64,000 nucleotides of DNA. Source: Massospora cicadina (lineage: Eukaryota > Entomophthoromycota > Entomophthoromycetes > Entomophthorales > Entomophthoraceae). The stretch covers positions 1 to 64,000 of the forward strand of contig JAKSZP010009629.1 of assembly GCA_022478985.1 (NCBI GenBank), given 5' to 3'. Below the pieces are notes generated by a model. The model ran no database searches, was not told where the DNA came from, and saw only the letters and a program-made list of their open reading frames with translations. Each line of letters begins with the position of its first letter. The first letter of the stretch is position 1. A program made the translations under genes and the position numbers. Of the stretch, positions 12,844-23,387 are shown in pieces.

Positions 12844-15800
12844 GGCGTCTCAGTAGAGATAGAGACGCTGAACATAGCAGGACTCAAGGCCTTAACATCC
12901 TGGGCCAAGAATTTGAGTCTCCTGCAAAATCCACCTGTGGACATCCTGGCGGTACAGTAAACCCACTGTCCACAGGGAGAGGAGGAGGCATGGGAAAACA
13001 TGATCCTCCAAACAATATTGATTTGGTCGCAACACTGTGGGGTGATAATATGTGTGAACCAAAACTTTAAATTTATCAACAAAAATTTGTTCCTGGATGG
13101 CCGTGTACTTTCTGTAACCTTCTCATGGCACACTGAAGTGCACACAATAGCCAGTGTGTACACACTGAACTGTACACCTGACTGAAGAAAATTTCTAATG
13201 GCTCTAACACAACTTAATCTACCAGCAAGCATTTTTATCATGGGAGACATGAACTGCTGGATTAACCCAGATACTGACCAATAGCCATACACAAAAGAGG
13301 TACCACAATGGCAAGTGGAACTCCGCGTACTAAAGGCCACCCTGTTACTATAATCTCCGCTACCAAAAAGGCTACCCCTACTACAAAACATGACACGCCC
13401 ACATGTTCACAACGGTGCACTTATCTTTATGTCATGGATAGACCTGATACTCGCACCAGAAATTTTCTGTCACCAAATTAAAAAATTTAAAACTACAAAA
13501 ATTGAATTTTCTGATCATCGGCTAGTTTCAGTGTCCTACAAACTGGCGGAACCAAGTACCCAAGCTCCCAAATGGTGCAGAATAAGCCCAGAAAGGTTAT
13601 CCAACTCGGAAATTCAACCTTGGATGGCGGAAATATCCTCAACCTGGGTTTTCCAAACACCTTTCTGCTTGGACCCACTAACCACCTGGGAACATTTCAA
13701 AAAATCAACAACCCGACAAGTCAAACATACAACGTCTAGAAGACACAGGGCAGCTTCAGCCATCATCAAGCACACCTTGGCAGAAATCAACTACCTAGAA
13801 AACAACGTCCCACACAGTTTACAGCCCTGGAGGGGTCGCAGATGGGCGGAGGTTTCTGCTTGGCTAAACACCCTGATCTGAAACACCAAAACTGAGTTGG
13901 AGTTCAATACAAAGCAAAAAACATAAAAGATGGAGAAACTTGCTTGAGTTACTTTTTCTGCCAATTCCACACCTGGAAAAATACAATAGTTTGCACACAG
14001 GTCTGACGACCAGAAAAATCCATAGTGAATACACCCAAAGAAGTTGTGACCAAAGTGCACAGGTTTTATACAAACTTGTATAAATCTGAACTGGTTGAAC
14101 CAGAAAAAATCGAAAAATTTCTTGAAAGTGCACATATCAACACCGCGGCCCAAAACAATAATTTAATCAACTTAATATTACGTGAGGAACTATGGGAAGT
14201 AATACGCGGTGCACCAAGAGGTAAATGCCCTGGACCTGATGGGATTTACATATAAACTTTACATAAAATATTTTACTAACATCTAATATTCTTCTAGATT
14301 CCATGAAAAAGTGTATTATGGAAACATGCCTCCTACCTGGAGGCAAAGAAACCTACACTGTCACTTTATTCAAAAAAAGGAGACAGACTAAACCTTTCCA
14401 ACTGGCGCCCAATCTCCCTAACCAACACAGGTACCAAAATATTCAAAAAAAATCATGGCCAAACGACTAGGAGAAATTGCAACTGACGTGATATCCCCAT
14501 CACAATATGAATTTGTTTCAAGAAGATCCATATGGGACAACATCCACACAGTTGCAAATGTCTGCCAGTCCAAAACCTCTGGAGCGCTTGTCTTCTTGGA
14601 CCAACAGAAGGCATACGACAGGGTGAACTGGACCTATCTTAGGGCCTGCCTTCAAAAATTCAAACTCCCAAATAGATTTATAAACTGGGTGATGATGTTC
14701 ACAGAGTCAGCCACCATGGCTGTGCGTGGAGCAGGTTTCTTAACTAACCCAGTCATCTCACAGAGAGGACTCAAACATGGAGACCCCTTAAGCCCTCTAC
14801 TTTACAATTTTAGCCTGGATCCTCTAATCCGAAATACAAACACACTTCTCAAGGGAATCAATGTCAATGGACGAACACCAGGCAAAATGATGGCCTTCGC
14901 TGATGACTGTGTGGTGGGAATATTTAACAAAATAGGATGCCCGCAGAATTGAGAATTTAATACAAGATTACTCAGCCATAAGTAACGCACCACTTAACAC
15001 TGAGAAAACGGAAATCATACTCCTGGGGAAATATCAGACCCTGTGGACGCCATCTACCCTGGGCCAATAAACTAACACAACATTAAGACTCCTCACCAGA
15101 CATAGGAGGCGAAAACCAGCAATAACCCCACTGAACCTTACCTTCACCACCAAGCCAACAGCTGGACTAGTCCGTCACTTGTGGTATGGTTGAGAGCAGG
15201 AGGTTACGCCAACTCCATAATGGAGAATCAACCTCTAGACAAAATAACAAAACGCATTGCCTCCTTACATGGACACCAAACAGGTTCAACAGGAAGGGTC
15301 ACAGTAGCCAACTCTATGAATTTATCAATCATATGGTTTATGGCCCATGCAATTGCTTTCTCACCATCCTTCTTTAATACAATACACGCCCTATTACAAG
15401 GATAGCTCTGGTCCAGCCACAACCCCCCTGTACGCCTCAAAACTCTATTTAGATCTAGAAGGAATGGAGGTATGGGGCTTACTAATTATGTAGAGCAAGC
15501 GGCCCATATGTTAGGATCATGAATAGCTCAGGTGACTAGCCCAGATCTTCCAGATACACATTGGGCCAGAACATCAAGATATCTTCACACGAGCACTCCA
15601 ATTAAGAAACCCAGATTACCCAAATACGTTAATCAAGTATCTGGCATCCCATCCTACAGTTGCAGGACCACATGGCGCTCCTACGCATTTCAAACAAATA
15701 CTCCTAGCCATGAGAAGAGCAACATGGCGGATCCACGTAAGCGGCTAAATCAGTCACCAAGGCCACCCAAAGCTAGCTTACAGACAGGAAATCAATTACC

Positions 15801-16434
15801 AAGTAGTCACAGACAATATAATATGCAGAAATCCGAACACCATAGCCAGGATAGAGTACCTGGACCATATGGATTACCATACAACCTGGACACTCAAAGA
15901 AGAGTATGGAGGTACACACATCACCCTCTACTCCAACCCAGGATAAGAGCACATGTATGGAGGTGCATGAAGAGATTATACTACACAGAAGAACGGTCAA
16001 ATGCCACTCACACCTCATGTACAATATGTGGTCAGTATGGAAGCTTATACCACCATTCAGAACAATGCCCAACATCAGTGGCTGTATGGAAAGAGGCCAT
16101 GCGCCTATTCCGCCAAGTGAGTGGACAACCATTCAGCCTATCAAGGAACACGTTCGCTATAAACATGGACTCTCCTATACACCCATCCCTCAGGGCGTTA
16201 ATAGTAGCAATATCACTATGGACGATCCATATGATAGTACTGGAATCTTATACAGGAGCAGCGCCTACAATCCAAGAAGCCATCAAACGTTTTCACAGCC
16301 ATATATTGGAACATTTCCAAGCATGGCTGTTTGGAAACATGACCCCACGTAACAGAAGGACAATCAACACATGGTTCCCCATATGGTTCTTAAAGGTTGA
16401 TCCTTTCTTTCACACATTCTGCATCCAAGAATAA
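12844..16434 (+). pseudogene. LINE A2 ORF2 (endonuclease, RT, zinc finger), broken
   Basis: Endonuclease motifs are visible in order: TLNIAGLKA near 12868, DILAVQ near 12940 (then a stop), GDMNCWINPDTDQ near 13243 and SDHRLVSVSY near 13513. RT follows: GAPRGKCPGPDG near 14210, FLDQQKAYDRVNW near 14593, GLKHGDPLSPLL near 14767 (KH in place of the usual RQ) and FADDC near 14896. A zinc finger (CTICGQYGSLYHHSEQC) lies near 16018. The last ORF (15532-16434) runs uninterrupted through the zinc finger to the C-terminus. It is the only family A copy here with the ancestral frame near 16183. Confidence 0.87.
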
Positions 16435-16597
16435 TCCAGAATAACCCCTTCCATACCGTCCTAAACTTGGTGTCCTGGAGACAACAAGAGGGGTCTTGAA
16501 CCCTCTGGGGTGTCTTTTAATAATCAAAATTCATTAGTTTATCCCCACTATATTGGATGTGCTTGTCCCCTGGTCAAGCTTCTATGAATAAATAAAG

Positions 16598-16974
16598 AAT
16601 AAGGATCTATTGCCATGACAAAACAAATTTATTTAATAATAAACTTAACGGCTACTTCTGTAATCCTTCCTACTAATCTCTTTCTAAAGATAAAGCTCCT
16701 CTTCTCACTCTCACGCTCAACTCTTAATCCTCAGTATTCCTCGGTGATTTCAACATGCTCCACTTAGTAAACTCTCTATTTGCTACAATCTATGGGTTTC
16801 ATTCACACATTGAGGCTTTGGCGGAATTCCCCAAATTAGCCAAACCATTACTTCTTCAATTAAGTTTAAATCACATCGACATAATCAATCACTCAATCTT
16901 GAGGCTCACCTTGACTCCAAAATACAATCTGCCAGAACTATATATTATTGTCCAGTCATATCAGAACCTTGATA
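16598..16974 (-). repeat. G2 3' LTR, second part
   Basis: Continues the LTR interrupted at 11328 and matches about 23010-23387, including ACAAATTTATTTAATAATAA, GAGGCTTTGGCGGAATTCCC and TCCAGTCATAT. It ends near 16974. On the minus strand the sequence just before it is purine-rich (CAAGGGGTTAA), a plausible polypurine tract. Positions 16598-16613 double as the right TSD of LINE A2. Confidence 0.88.
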
Positions 16975-17810
16975 TTAACCCCTTGACTGGATAATAATTT
17001 CCTATTGATTGTATGGCTGAATATTTTGAGTGTACTCAGTTGATAATCTGACCACCTGCAGGTTCCCTAATGGTGTAAAAATCAACATTAGTCTTCTCAA
17101 TTATCTCAAACAGTCCAATGCATATACTGGCAAGCTTATTCCTCTTCTGAACCCATGTTGGGCATGGAACAGGACAAGATCTCCTACCCCAAACTGGGGA
17201 AGGCTGCTTCATCTACATTGGTCAGCTGTAAGGAGAGTGTCTATAACTCTCCTGTTCCCAGTGCGGCAGTGCGCGGGGCACCAGGCCAACGCCAGGGAAC
17301 TAGCCATTAGGGCCACTGTGATTAGAGCCCAGCAGAGAGTGCAGGAGCAATAACCACATAGGCATAAAATGGTGAATTTTATAATGAAAACCCATATAAG
17401 GGCGACGCGGTGCACAGATCAGATGGGGTTAAGTGACCCAGGTTGGAGGGATCCTGGGCGGACAATGGTGCACGAGGGGAGAGCTGCATGGTACTTGCAA
17501 TAGCAAGTGTAACAGAGCGCGAGACCTCCTCAAAGAGGTTTGCGCACAGGAGCGTTTGGAATATCATAAAATTTAAATAACTTAAAATGGGGAATAGGTC
17601 TATTTCAGGAAGTCGACCAACAAGGAATGTTGATCAGGAAAAATGTATTTAAGCTCAGATGGGGAAATTGGGGTTATGCCACAGTGGGCCCAAGCAGCGG
17701 CTCACCAATAGGGCGATACTGCCATCTGAGTTAGTAAAATAGGCTGAAACTGACTTCACTCAAGTTATTGACTGAAGTTGGATTTGACCCAAGCGCGTTA
17801 TTTCATAGCT

Positions 17811-17905
17811 GGAATGGGTTTTGAACCCTTGTTCCAAAACTAAGAGAACTGAACCCTCCGCCTTAATATGGTAGATAGTTCGTTTTAACGCTTGAGCTGC
17901 TGTCA
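17811..17905 (-). other. tRNA-like stretch (possible SINE head or decayed tRNA)
   Basis: On the minus strand CAGCTCAAGCGTTAAAACG (17899-17881) resembles a pol III A box (TAGCTCAGN...G). GGGTTCAAAACCC (17828-17816) differs from the B-box consensus GGTTCGANNCC by one base. The spacing of about 65 nt fits a tRNA-derived promoter. The acceptor ends do not pair, so it is not a working tRNA. It could also be chance in decayed integrase sequence. Confidence 0.25.
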
Positions 17906-18060
17906 GGGCTGGGCACTTGGCACCCCGCTAGGACCAACTTGGGCATATTTTGCCCTTACCCAGCGCTGATCTAGGGTGTGCTTCAGGTCTGGGAGGCCCT
18001 GTAGCTTAACCTTTTGGGCCTCCAAGTGCCCATCCTTGTCTTTGGGGTTGACCCCCACTA

Positions 18061-18084
18061 TGATGTCATGTATACATGACATCA
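18061..18084. repeat. 24 bp perfect palindrome
   Basis: The half-site TGATGTCATGTA is followed at once by its exact reverse complement, with no spacer. It lies in the 3' region of G2. Function unknown. Confidence 0.85.
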
Positions 18085-18169
18085 GCCTCCTGATCCTGAA
18101 ACTTCTTGGCGTGACTAGTGGAATATGCTTCAGTTTGGAGTTTGATCAATGTGTCTATTAAGGCAGAAA

Positions 18170-18850
18170 TTAGCGCTGGGGCCCAACTCCGCTGGTATCT
18201 TCCACACAGGAATAAAGCAATGCTGGCAACGCTGGATGTCTTCCATAAAGTAGTTGGAAAGGACTCTTGCTGGTTGATGAGTGGTAACTAATATTGTATG
18301 CAAAGACAGCGGTGGATAAGAGGGTACTCCATTCTAAAAGATGATCCTTTACAAGCTTGCAGAGAATATTGACCAAGGTTTCGTTGACCTGTTTACCATT
18401 CCATTAGATTGAGGGTGGTAGAGTGTAGTCAAGACCCTGCGGATTGCCATTAATTAGTTCAGCTTGGGCAAAATATGCGGCGTAAAATTGGTTCTATTGT
18501 CCATGAGGGTAAATCAAGAAGAGCCATGTTGATGTATGACATATTCCAGGATATACTTGGTGGTGGTTAGAGCCCCTAAATCGTTGATGCCCTTGCTTCC
18601 ACCCATCCTGTCAAATGGTGAATGGCTACTATTATATATTTGGAGCAGTTTACACCAGTTGGAAGAGGCTCCATCACATCCAAAGACACAGTATGTAATG
18701 CAAAACAAGGCTTAACCTGCTGATAGGTGGTCTTTAAGTGAAATGGTTTCTTCACTTGGCACTGGTGATAGAAAGCAACCGCTTTGGGCACATCATAGTG
18801 CATACTATCCCAATAGTAATGGGTTCTCAAACACTCCAGTGTTTTTCACA
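18170..18850 (-). pseudogene. G2 integrase, broken
   Basis: Integrase joins the element's DNA ends to the host genome. On the minus strand an HHCC-type region is followed by the core: HYYWDSMHYDVPKAVAFYHQ near 18770-18830, HTVSLDVMEPLPTG near 18690 (first catalytic Asp), and IIVAIHHLTGWVEAR near 18600 (the second motif usually reads DHLTKW, and the Asp is His here). Further on are FAYNISYHSSTSKSPFQLLYG and RHPALPALL at 18230-18310. Breaks near 18510-18580 and 18380 separate the pieces. Confidence 0.82.
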
Positions 18851-18899
18851 ACCCTCTATGACCTACCGCTCTATCAGCATCCATAATAACTGTGGGTCT

Positions 18900-19500
18900 A
18901 TCAGAAGGTTTTAGGAAACTCAGCGTCAATTCGCCAATCTGCTAATACAGTTCAAAATCATGCACAAATGTATCCTGTCGCAGCCCATCCAGCACTTTGA
19001 TCACCTGTGGTGGCTCATCGTGATATTTGCCCACAATCACCTTCTCATACATGATGTCTACCAAATCTACCATAATGGCAACTTTTAGTAATTGGGAAAG
19101 ACCGTCCATGATCTGGTGTTTTGCCACTACCCAGTGTACAATCTTAAAGTCATATGCTTGTAGCTTCAAGGCCCATCACGCGAGCCATCCTTCAAGTTCA
19201 TGGATATTCTGCAGCCAACGCAAGGATTCATGATCCATTACCACTTTAAATATAATCTGTGAAGGTATACCCAGAACTGTTTATATGCATGTCACTTCTA
19301 AGAACTCCTGCTTGGTCACAGTTTCATTACGTTCAGGAACTGTTAAGCTTTGGCTACAATGCGTCAAGGAATGGTCTACACTGTCATCATCCTTTTGGGA
19401 TAACTTGGTCCCTATGGCAGAAAGGGAAGCATCCGTTTGTACAATAAATTCCTTCTCAAAATTAGGGTATTGCAAAGCGGGAGCACTAGCCAATGAAGTT
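18900..19500 (-). pseudogene. G2 RNase H, broken
   Basis: The minus strand reads YPNFEKEFIVQTDASLSAIG near 19410-19470, the first strand of a Ty3/gypsy RNase H with its catalytic Asp. VTKQEFLEV (normally K-E-L/F-L-A-V) lies near 19290-19310. The tail includes ...KLQAYDFKIVHWVVAKHQIMD near 19110-19169, which matches the usual ...Y.F.I.Y..GK.N..AD ending with substitutions. RNase H removes the RNA strand during reverse transcription. Several frame breaks are present. Confidence 0.8.
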
Positions 19501-19549
19501 TATAGAACATTGAAAGCGTTTTGACATTGTTCTGTCCGGTTAAAAGTGC

Positions 19550-20493
19550 AATTCTTTTTAATAGCTCAAAGAGTGGAGCCCCATTACAGCTGAAGTTAGG
19601 AATGAACCACAGGTAGTAACTGACATTCCCCAAAAACACCTGAATATTGCACTTATTACCCGGCGAGTCCTCTTGCATATAGCTTCCAACTTTTCCAGCT
19701 TAGGACTAAGCCCTTTGGAGTCTACCACAAACCCAATGTACTTCAACTGCTCCTAAAAAAGTGGCGCTTTCAGAGCTTAATTTTGATGTTAGCTTAAACA
19801 AACAAGTGAAACACTTGCTTCAAGTGATCAAGATGATTTATGAACATCTGTGAGAACACATTAATATTGTCAAGTTAGACTAAAATGCAAGACAGCTTCA
19901 GGTCACCCAAAATAGTGTCCATAGACCACTGGAATGTAGTATGGCGACTCACAAACCCTGTGGCATACGTTTAGGCTGGAACAACCCTTTTGAGGTGATT
20001 ATAGCACACTTTACTTGTTCTGCCGCTAGCAACTCAATCTGCCAGTACCCTAATATCAAGTCCATAGCAGAGAAATACTTGGCACCACCTAGACAATCTA
20101 AAGCATCATCAATTTACAGAAGCGGGTATGAGTCTTTTTTTGTAATTCTATTAAGCTTCCTGTAGTTGATTACTACTCGATTGGTGCCATCTTTCTTTTT
20201 AATAATAAGCACCAGGGACGCCCAGTGACTTTTTGATGGCTCTAACATCCCCTATTAAACCAATTTTCTAGCTCAGTGGGTACAACTTCTTCCGCCGCAT
20301 TGGAGCGACAGATAGGACATGACTGGATAGGAGGATGATCCCCCATGTCCAACCAATGCACAATCCCACGTGCACATCCCAAGTCATGATTTTCAGATGG
20401 GAAAATGATTTGGTAATTCTCAAAAAGATTCATCACCCTGTCCTTCTGGTACTCTGACAGCCCAGTCAGAGACTCACGCGGAACTACATTCAT
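19550..20493 (-). pseudogene. G2 reverse transcriptase, broken
   Basis: The N-terminal approach to RT lies at 20242-20493 (open). Then come RMPQGL near 19950 (usual RMPFGL), LDNINVFSQMF..HLDHLKQVF near 19810-19880 (the catalytic DD has become DN), and the connection motif KYIGFVVDSKGLSPKLEKLE at about 19685-19743. Stops interrupt the frame at many points, and the catalytic Asp change would inactivate it even without them. Confidence 0.82.
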
Positions 20494-21003
20494 TACACTG
20501 GATGAGGATTTTAAAGGTAGCCCAAGATCTTCCTAAGAAACAAAGTCATGTATCTGGTGAACCTCATCAATAGGAAACAGTTGCAGATAGGCCACTAGTT
20601 GATGCCGCTGAACCTTTGTAGACTCCTTCTGCAGGTTCACTATCAAAATTCTTCACTTCTTCCTGCACTGGTAGCAGGATCCAGGAGCCACATGGGGTTT
20701 GAGCTGTGATTGCTGGTAGGGCCCCAAATCTCGCTATATTGGTCTTCTGGGATATTTATTTTAAGCTCTATTCCTATTATGACCTTATGCCCAGAAGGTA
20801 TGTTCAATGCACTCACCGCTCACAGTGGGATACCAGTGTAATCGTAAATCTGGGTAGGGAACGTTTGGTTCCTCTGCTTCATCCACCAATATTGTACAGG
20901 AATCACCACATTATTATACGCAAGATTAACTTGACCGGATGGATTGGGTCTTCTTATATTCCGCTGGAAGTAAAATAAATGGGAATATGTTGTCCTAGGA
21001 TAA

Positions 21004-21600
21004 TTATGGTTTCATCTGACATATTGAACATGGCTCCAGAAGCGCGCATAACACAGCGCCAATTAACAGGTTGTTATTATTAGGCAATACCACCTCTGAA
21101 GCGGATGAGCTGACCAACCCAAACCTCAAAGGCAACGTGCTATATGCGCCCTCTGACACAATGCTCTGTGCCCCCGTGGTCCCATACACTACTCTGTGGT
21201 CCACGTCTGGTTTCAAAGGAAGCTTAGCTATGAGCTTGGTGGATATTATATTGATGGGAGCCCCAATATCTATAATCGCCCAAATTTTAGTGCTTTGTAC
21301 AAAAATGTCACATTATGAACACTCTGAATAAGAAGGACCGTTGGTGTTTAATACATAAACATCCAGGGGCTTTTGGTTATCCAGAAAAGTGAGAATACTG
21401 GCACTGACATGAGGATACTTCTGGGCAATTTTCACTACTAAAATCGCCACTTCCACCCCCTCCAGAGCGGTGACAAAGGTTGAAGGTTCACCATCAACTG
21501 TACCATTCCGCTCAATGATCTGCCAGGTGTATGGCTTTTGCATATCTTGACGGAACTCTGTGTCTGCAATATTGGGTCGCTCCCTCATCTTGAGGCCAGT
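21004..21600 (-). pseudogene. G2 aspartic protease region, broken
   Basis: The minus strand reads AIIDIGAPINIISTKLIAKL near 21210-21270, an aspartic protease active-site strand in which the usual D-T/S-G has become D-I-G. Upstream (21313-21588) a 91-codon open stretch links it to gag. A short frame break separates the two pieces near 21300. Confidence 0.68.
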
Positions 21601-22870
21601 ATATCAAAGGGTATCTTTTGATATAATAGATCGTCAAGGTGAGTATTTGGAGTGACACAAAGTGACTTTTGAGAACCATCAGGGCCAAATAGATTTAAAT
21701 CAGCAGAAGTAGAGCGTCCCATCTCTTTTCAATTGACATTTTCCCTGTTTGTTTGGGGCAACTAATACTGCATTGACATTTGGTTTGCTGGGACTTCTAG
21801 CTGCATAATGGCCTTGTTAGCCGCACAAGAAACAAGCATTTGTAAATGACACTCGTCTCTGCATCACATCCATAGATCCAGGTCTTAAATCAACTGATAG
21901 ATTTCAATTCAGTCGAGGATAAACTGGTTGCTAATGGGGGCGGAAAGGACTTACCAAAGCATTAATGGTTCAAGTGTTTCCCAAAAGATTAGAACCAAGT
22001 CGTTGTTGTTCCAATACCTATGGGACTTTGGTAGCTGTTGCAGGGACTTTCCATTCCATATTGGGAGCACTAAAAGTGACGGATAGATGGCATAAATGAC
22101 TGAAACTTTTTAGTAGCTCCACATCCTCTTGAAGAATGTAGGAAATAGCATTATACAGTTCTTGATGTGGATTGACACCCGCCATCATCACTATGCCCAC
22201 CTCCTCATTAAATAAGATGTTTGATCCCAACAACACATGAGCTTCAGTCATGAAGCGCTCCACAAACTTTATTAAAGATCCTTTTTTGAAAGGATATTAT
22301 CAAAAACTTTGACTTGCGTTGAGCCATTTTCGCCTTGCCCCCAAAAAGACAGATCACAGTCTCCTTCACCTCTTGATATGTATAATACTATTCTTAAGTT
22401 AGAATGTGACCTAATCAGCGCTTGCAACGTCCAAAGCGGATAATGACAGTTTAGCTTTCCATCAATCGGAAGACCCCTCCATGGTGAATTCAAACCATTT
22501 GAAAACACCATGTAGTTCTTTCATGTTTTCTGAAGGCAGCTTGTCGCTGCAAACCTCCCCTTCCCTAACAACCTCATTTAATTAAACTCTGAATAGTATA
22601 GCTGCTTGGTAGTGTCACCCACAAGGTTGGCAAGTTGGTTGGTTCAGCTACCCACCAGGTGCAGTTGATGAAAAAATTGGTGAGCTGATCAGATATATTT
22701 TATTTTTTCAGAAAATTCATTTTTTGAGCCTGACATAGTGTATCCAAGGCAAGTTTTAGTTCTGCATATTGTGACAACTCGATAAACTGGGGAAGTACTC
22801 TGTCAAGGGGAACTGGTTGTGCCATTGAGTGGCAAGTATGAAGTTATTTTACAAGTTATTCAATGGGACC
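21601..22870 (-). pseudogene. G2 gag, broken
   Basis: Retrotransposon gag. At 22018-22263 is the segment ERFMTEAHVLLGSNILFNEE..., matching the helical gag core; a similar HEAQVLLGAKAM segment occurs in G4. The zinc knuckle near 21795-21840 reads CFLCG-stop-QGHYAARS, so it has an in-frame stop and Ser in place of the last Cys. A further open piece lies at 22272-22511. Confidence 0.7.
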
Positions 22871-22886
22871 CCTGTAATGAGCACCA
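22868..22886 (-). promoter_or_regulatory. G2 primer-binding site candidate
   Basis: On the minus strand the LTR ends ...AAGTTAACA and, after one base, the sequence TGGTGCTCATTACAGGGGT follows. TGG at this position is the usual complement of the CCA end of a tRNA primer. The specific tRNA was not identified. Confidence 0.5.
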
Positions 22887-22887
22887 C

Positions 22888-23387
22888 TGTTAACTTTTGG
22901 CAGATTAGGTTGATTCCGCCAAACTGGTTGCACAGGGTAAAATCCACTGAGCAATGGACAAGAGATATGAAGATTTCTGGCCCTCAATAAGTAATTGTAA
23001 TAAAGTATTTAATAAGGAGCTATTTCCCTGACAAAACAAATTTATTTAATAATAAGCCTAACGGCTACTTCTGTTACACTTCCTACTACTCTTTTCTTCA
23101 TAAAAAACCTCCTCTTCTCACTACCATGCTCAACTCTTAATCATCGGTATTCCTCAGTAGATTTAACATGCTCCGCTTAGTAAACATTCTTTTCTCTACA
23201 ATTTAGAGGTTTCATTGGCAAATTGAGGCTTTGGCGGAATTCCCCAAATTCACCAAACCATTATTTCTTCAATTAAATTCACTTTGCATTGACATATCCA
23301 ATCACTCAATCTCAAGGCTCACCTCAACTATATTAATACTTTATGATGAATTATAGCTTATCGTCCAGTCATATTTGAATATTGACA
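22888..23387 (-). repeat. G2 5' LTR (intact length)
   Basis: A 500 bp LTR running TG...CA on either strand (TGTTAAC... to ...ATTGACA on +). It aligns with 11189-11328 plus 16598-16974, which shows the insertion of LINE A2 in the other LTR. Minus-strand promoter and poly(A) signals are expected here, but I cannot place them precisely. Confidence 0.87.

Larger units (their letters stand above)
11329..16597 (+). mobile_element. LINE A2, diverged subfamily copy inside the G2 LTR
   Basis: Full-length element of about 5.27 kb with the same plan as A1, A3 and A4: 5' motif ACTTTTCTTTCC...CACTTTT, ORF1 from 11415, ORF2 from about 12844, and a tail with ATGAATAAATAAAG. Protein fragments are recognisably homologous to the other copies but clearly more different from them than A3 and A4 are from each other, so I treat it as a separate subfamily. 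Both ORFs are broken. Its position inside one LTR shows it is younger than G2. Confidence 0.9.
16975..18169 (-). other. G2 3' region downstream of the integrase core
   Basis: About 1.2 kb between the integrase and the 3' LTR, more GC-rich than its surroundings. No intact domain is visible. A reading such as ALIDTLIKLQTEAYSTSHAK near 18130 fits the C-terminal extension of a gypsy integrase. It also holds a 24 bp perfect palindrome and a tRNA-like stretch, listed separately. Part of it may be a further insertion. Confidence 0.4.
11189..23387 (-). mobile_element. Gypsy element G2, minus strand, interrupted by LINE A2
   Basis: A complete but mutated Ty3/gypsy element. Two LTRs of about 500 bp flank gag, protease, RT, RNase H and integrase in that order on the minus strand. 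The high-coordinate (5') LTR is 22888-23387. The low-coordinate (3') LTR is split into 11189-11328 and 16598-16974 by LINE A2 (11329-16597). Flanking 5-mers are AACTT (11184-11188) and AATTT (23388-23392), a possible 5 bp duplication with one transition. All ORFs carry stops or frameshifts. It sits inside the + strand gypsy element H. Confidence 0.88.

Noticed and set aside
12594..13391. 265-codon minus-strand ORF
   Set aside because: It lies antisense to the endonuclease of LINE A2, where the + strand shows GDMNCW and SDHRLV motifs. The reverse frame is open by composition.
17811..17905. A functional tRNA gene
   Set aside because: Box-like sequences are present, but the acceptor arms do not pair and the overall length is wrong.
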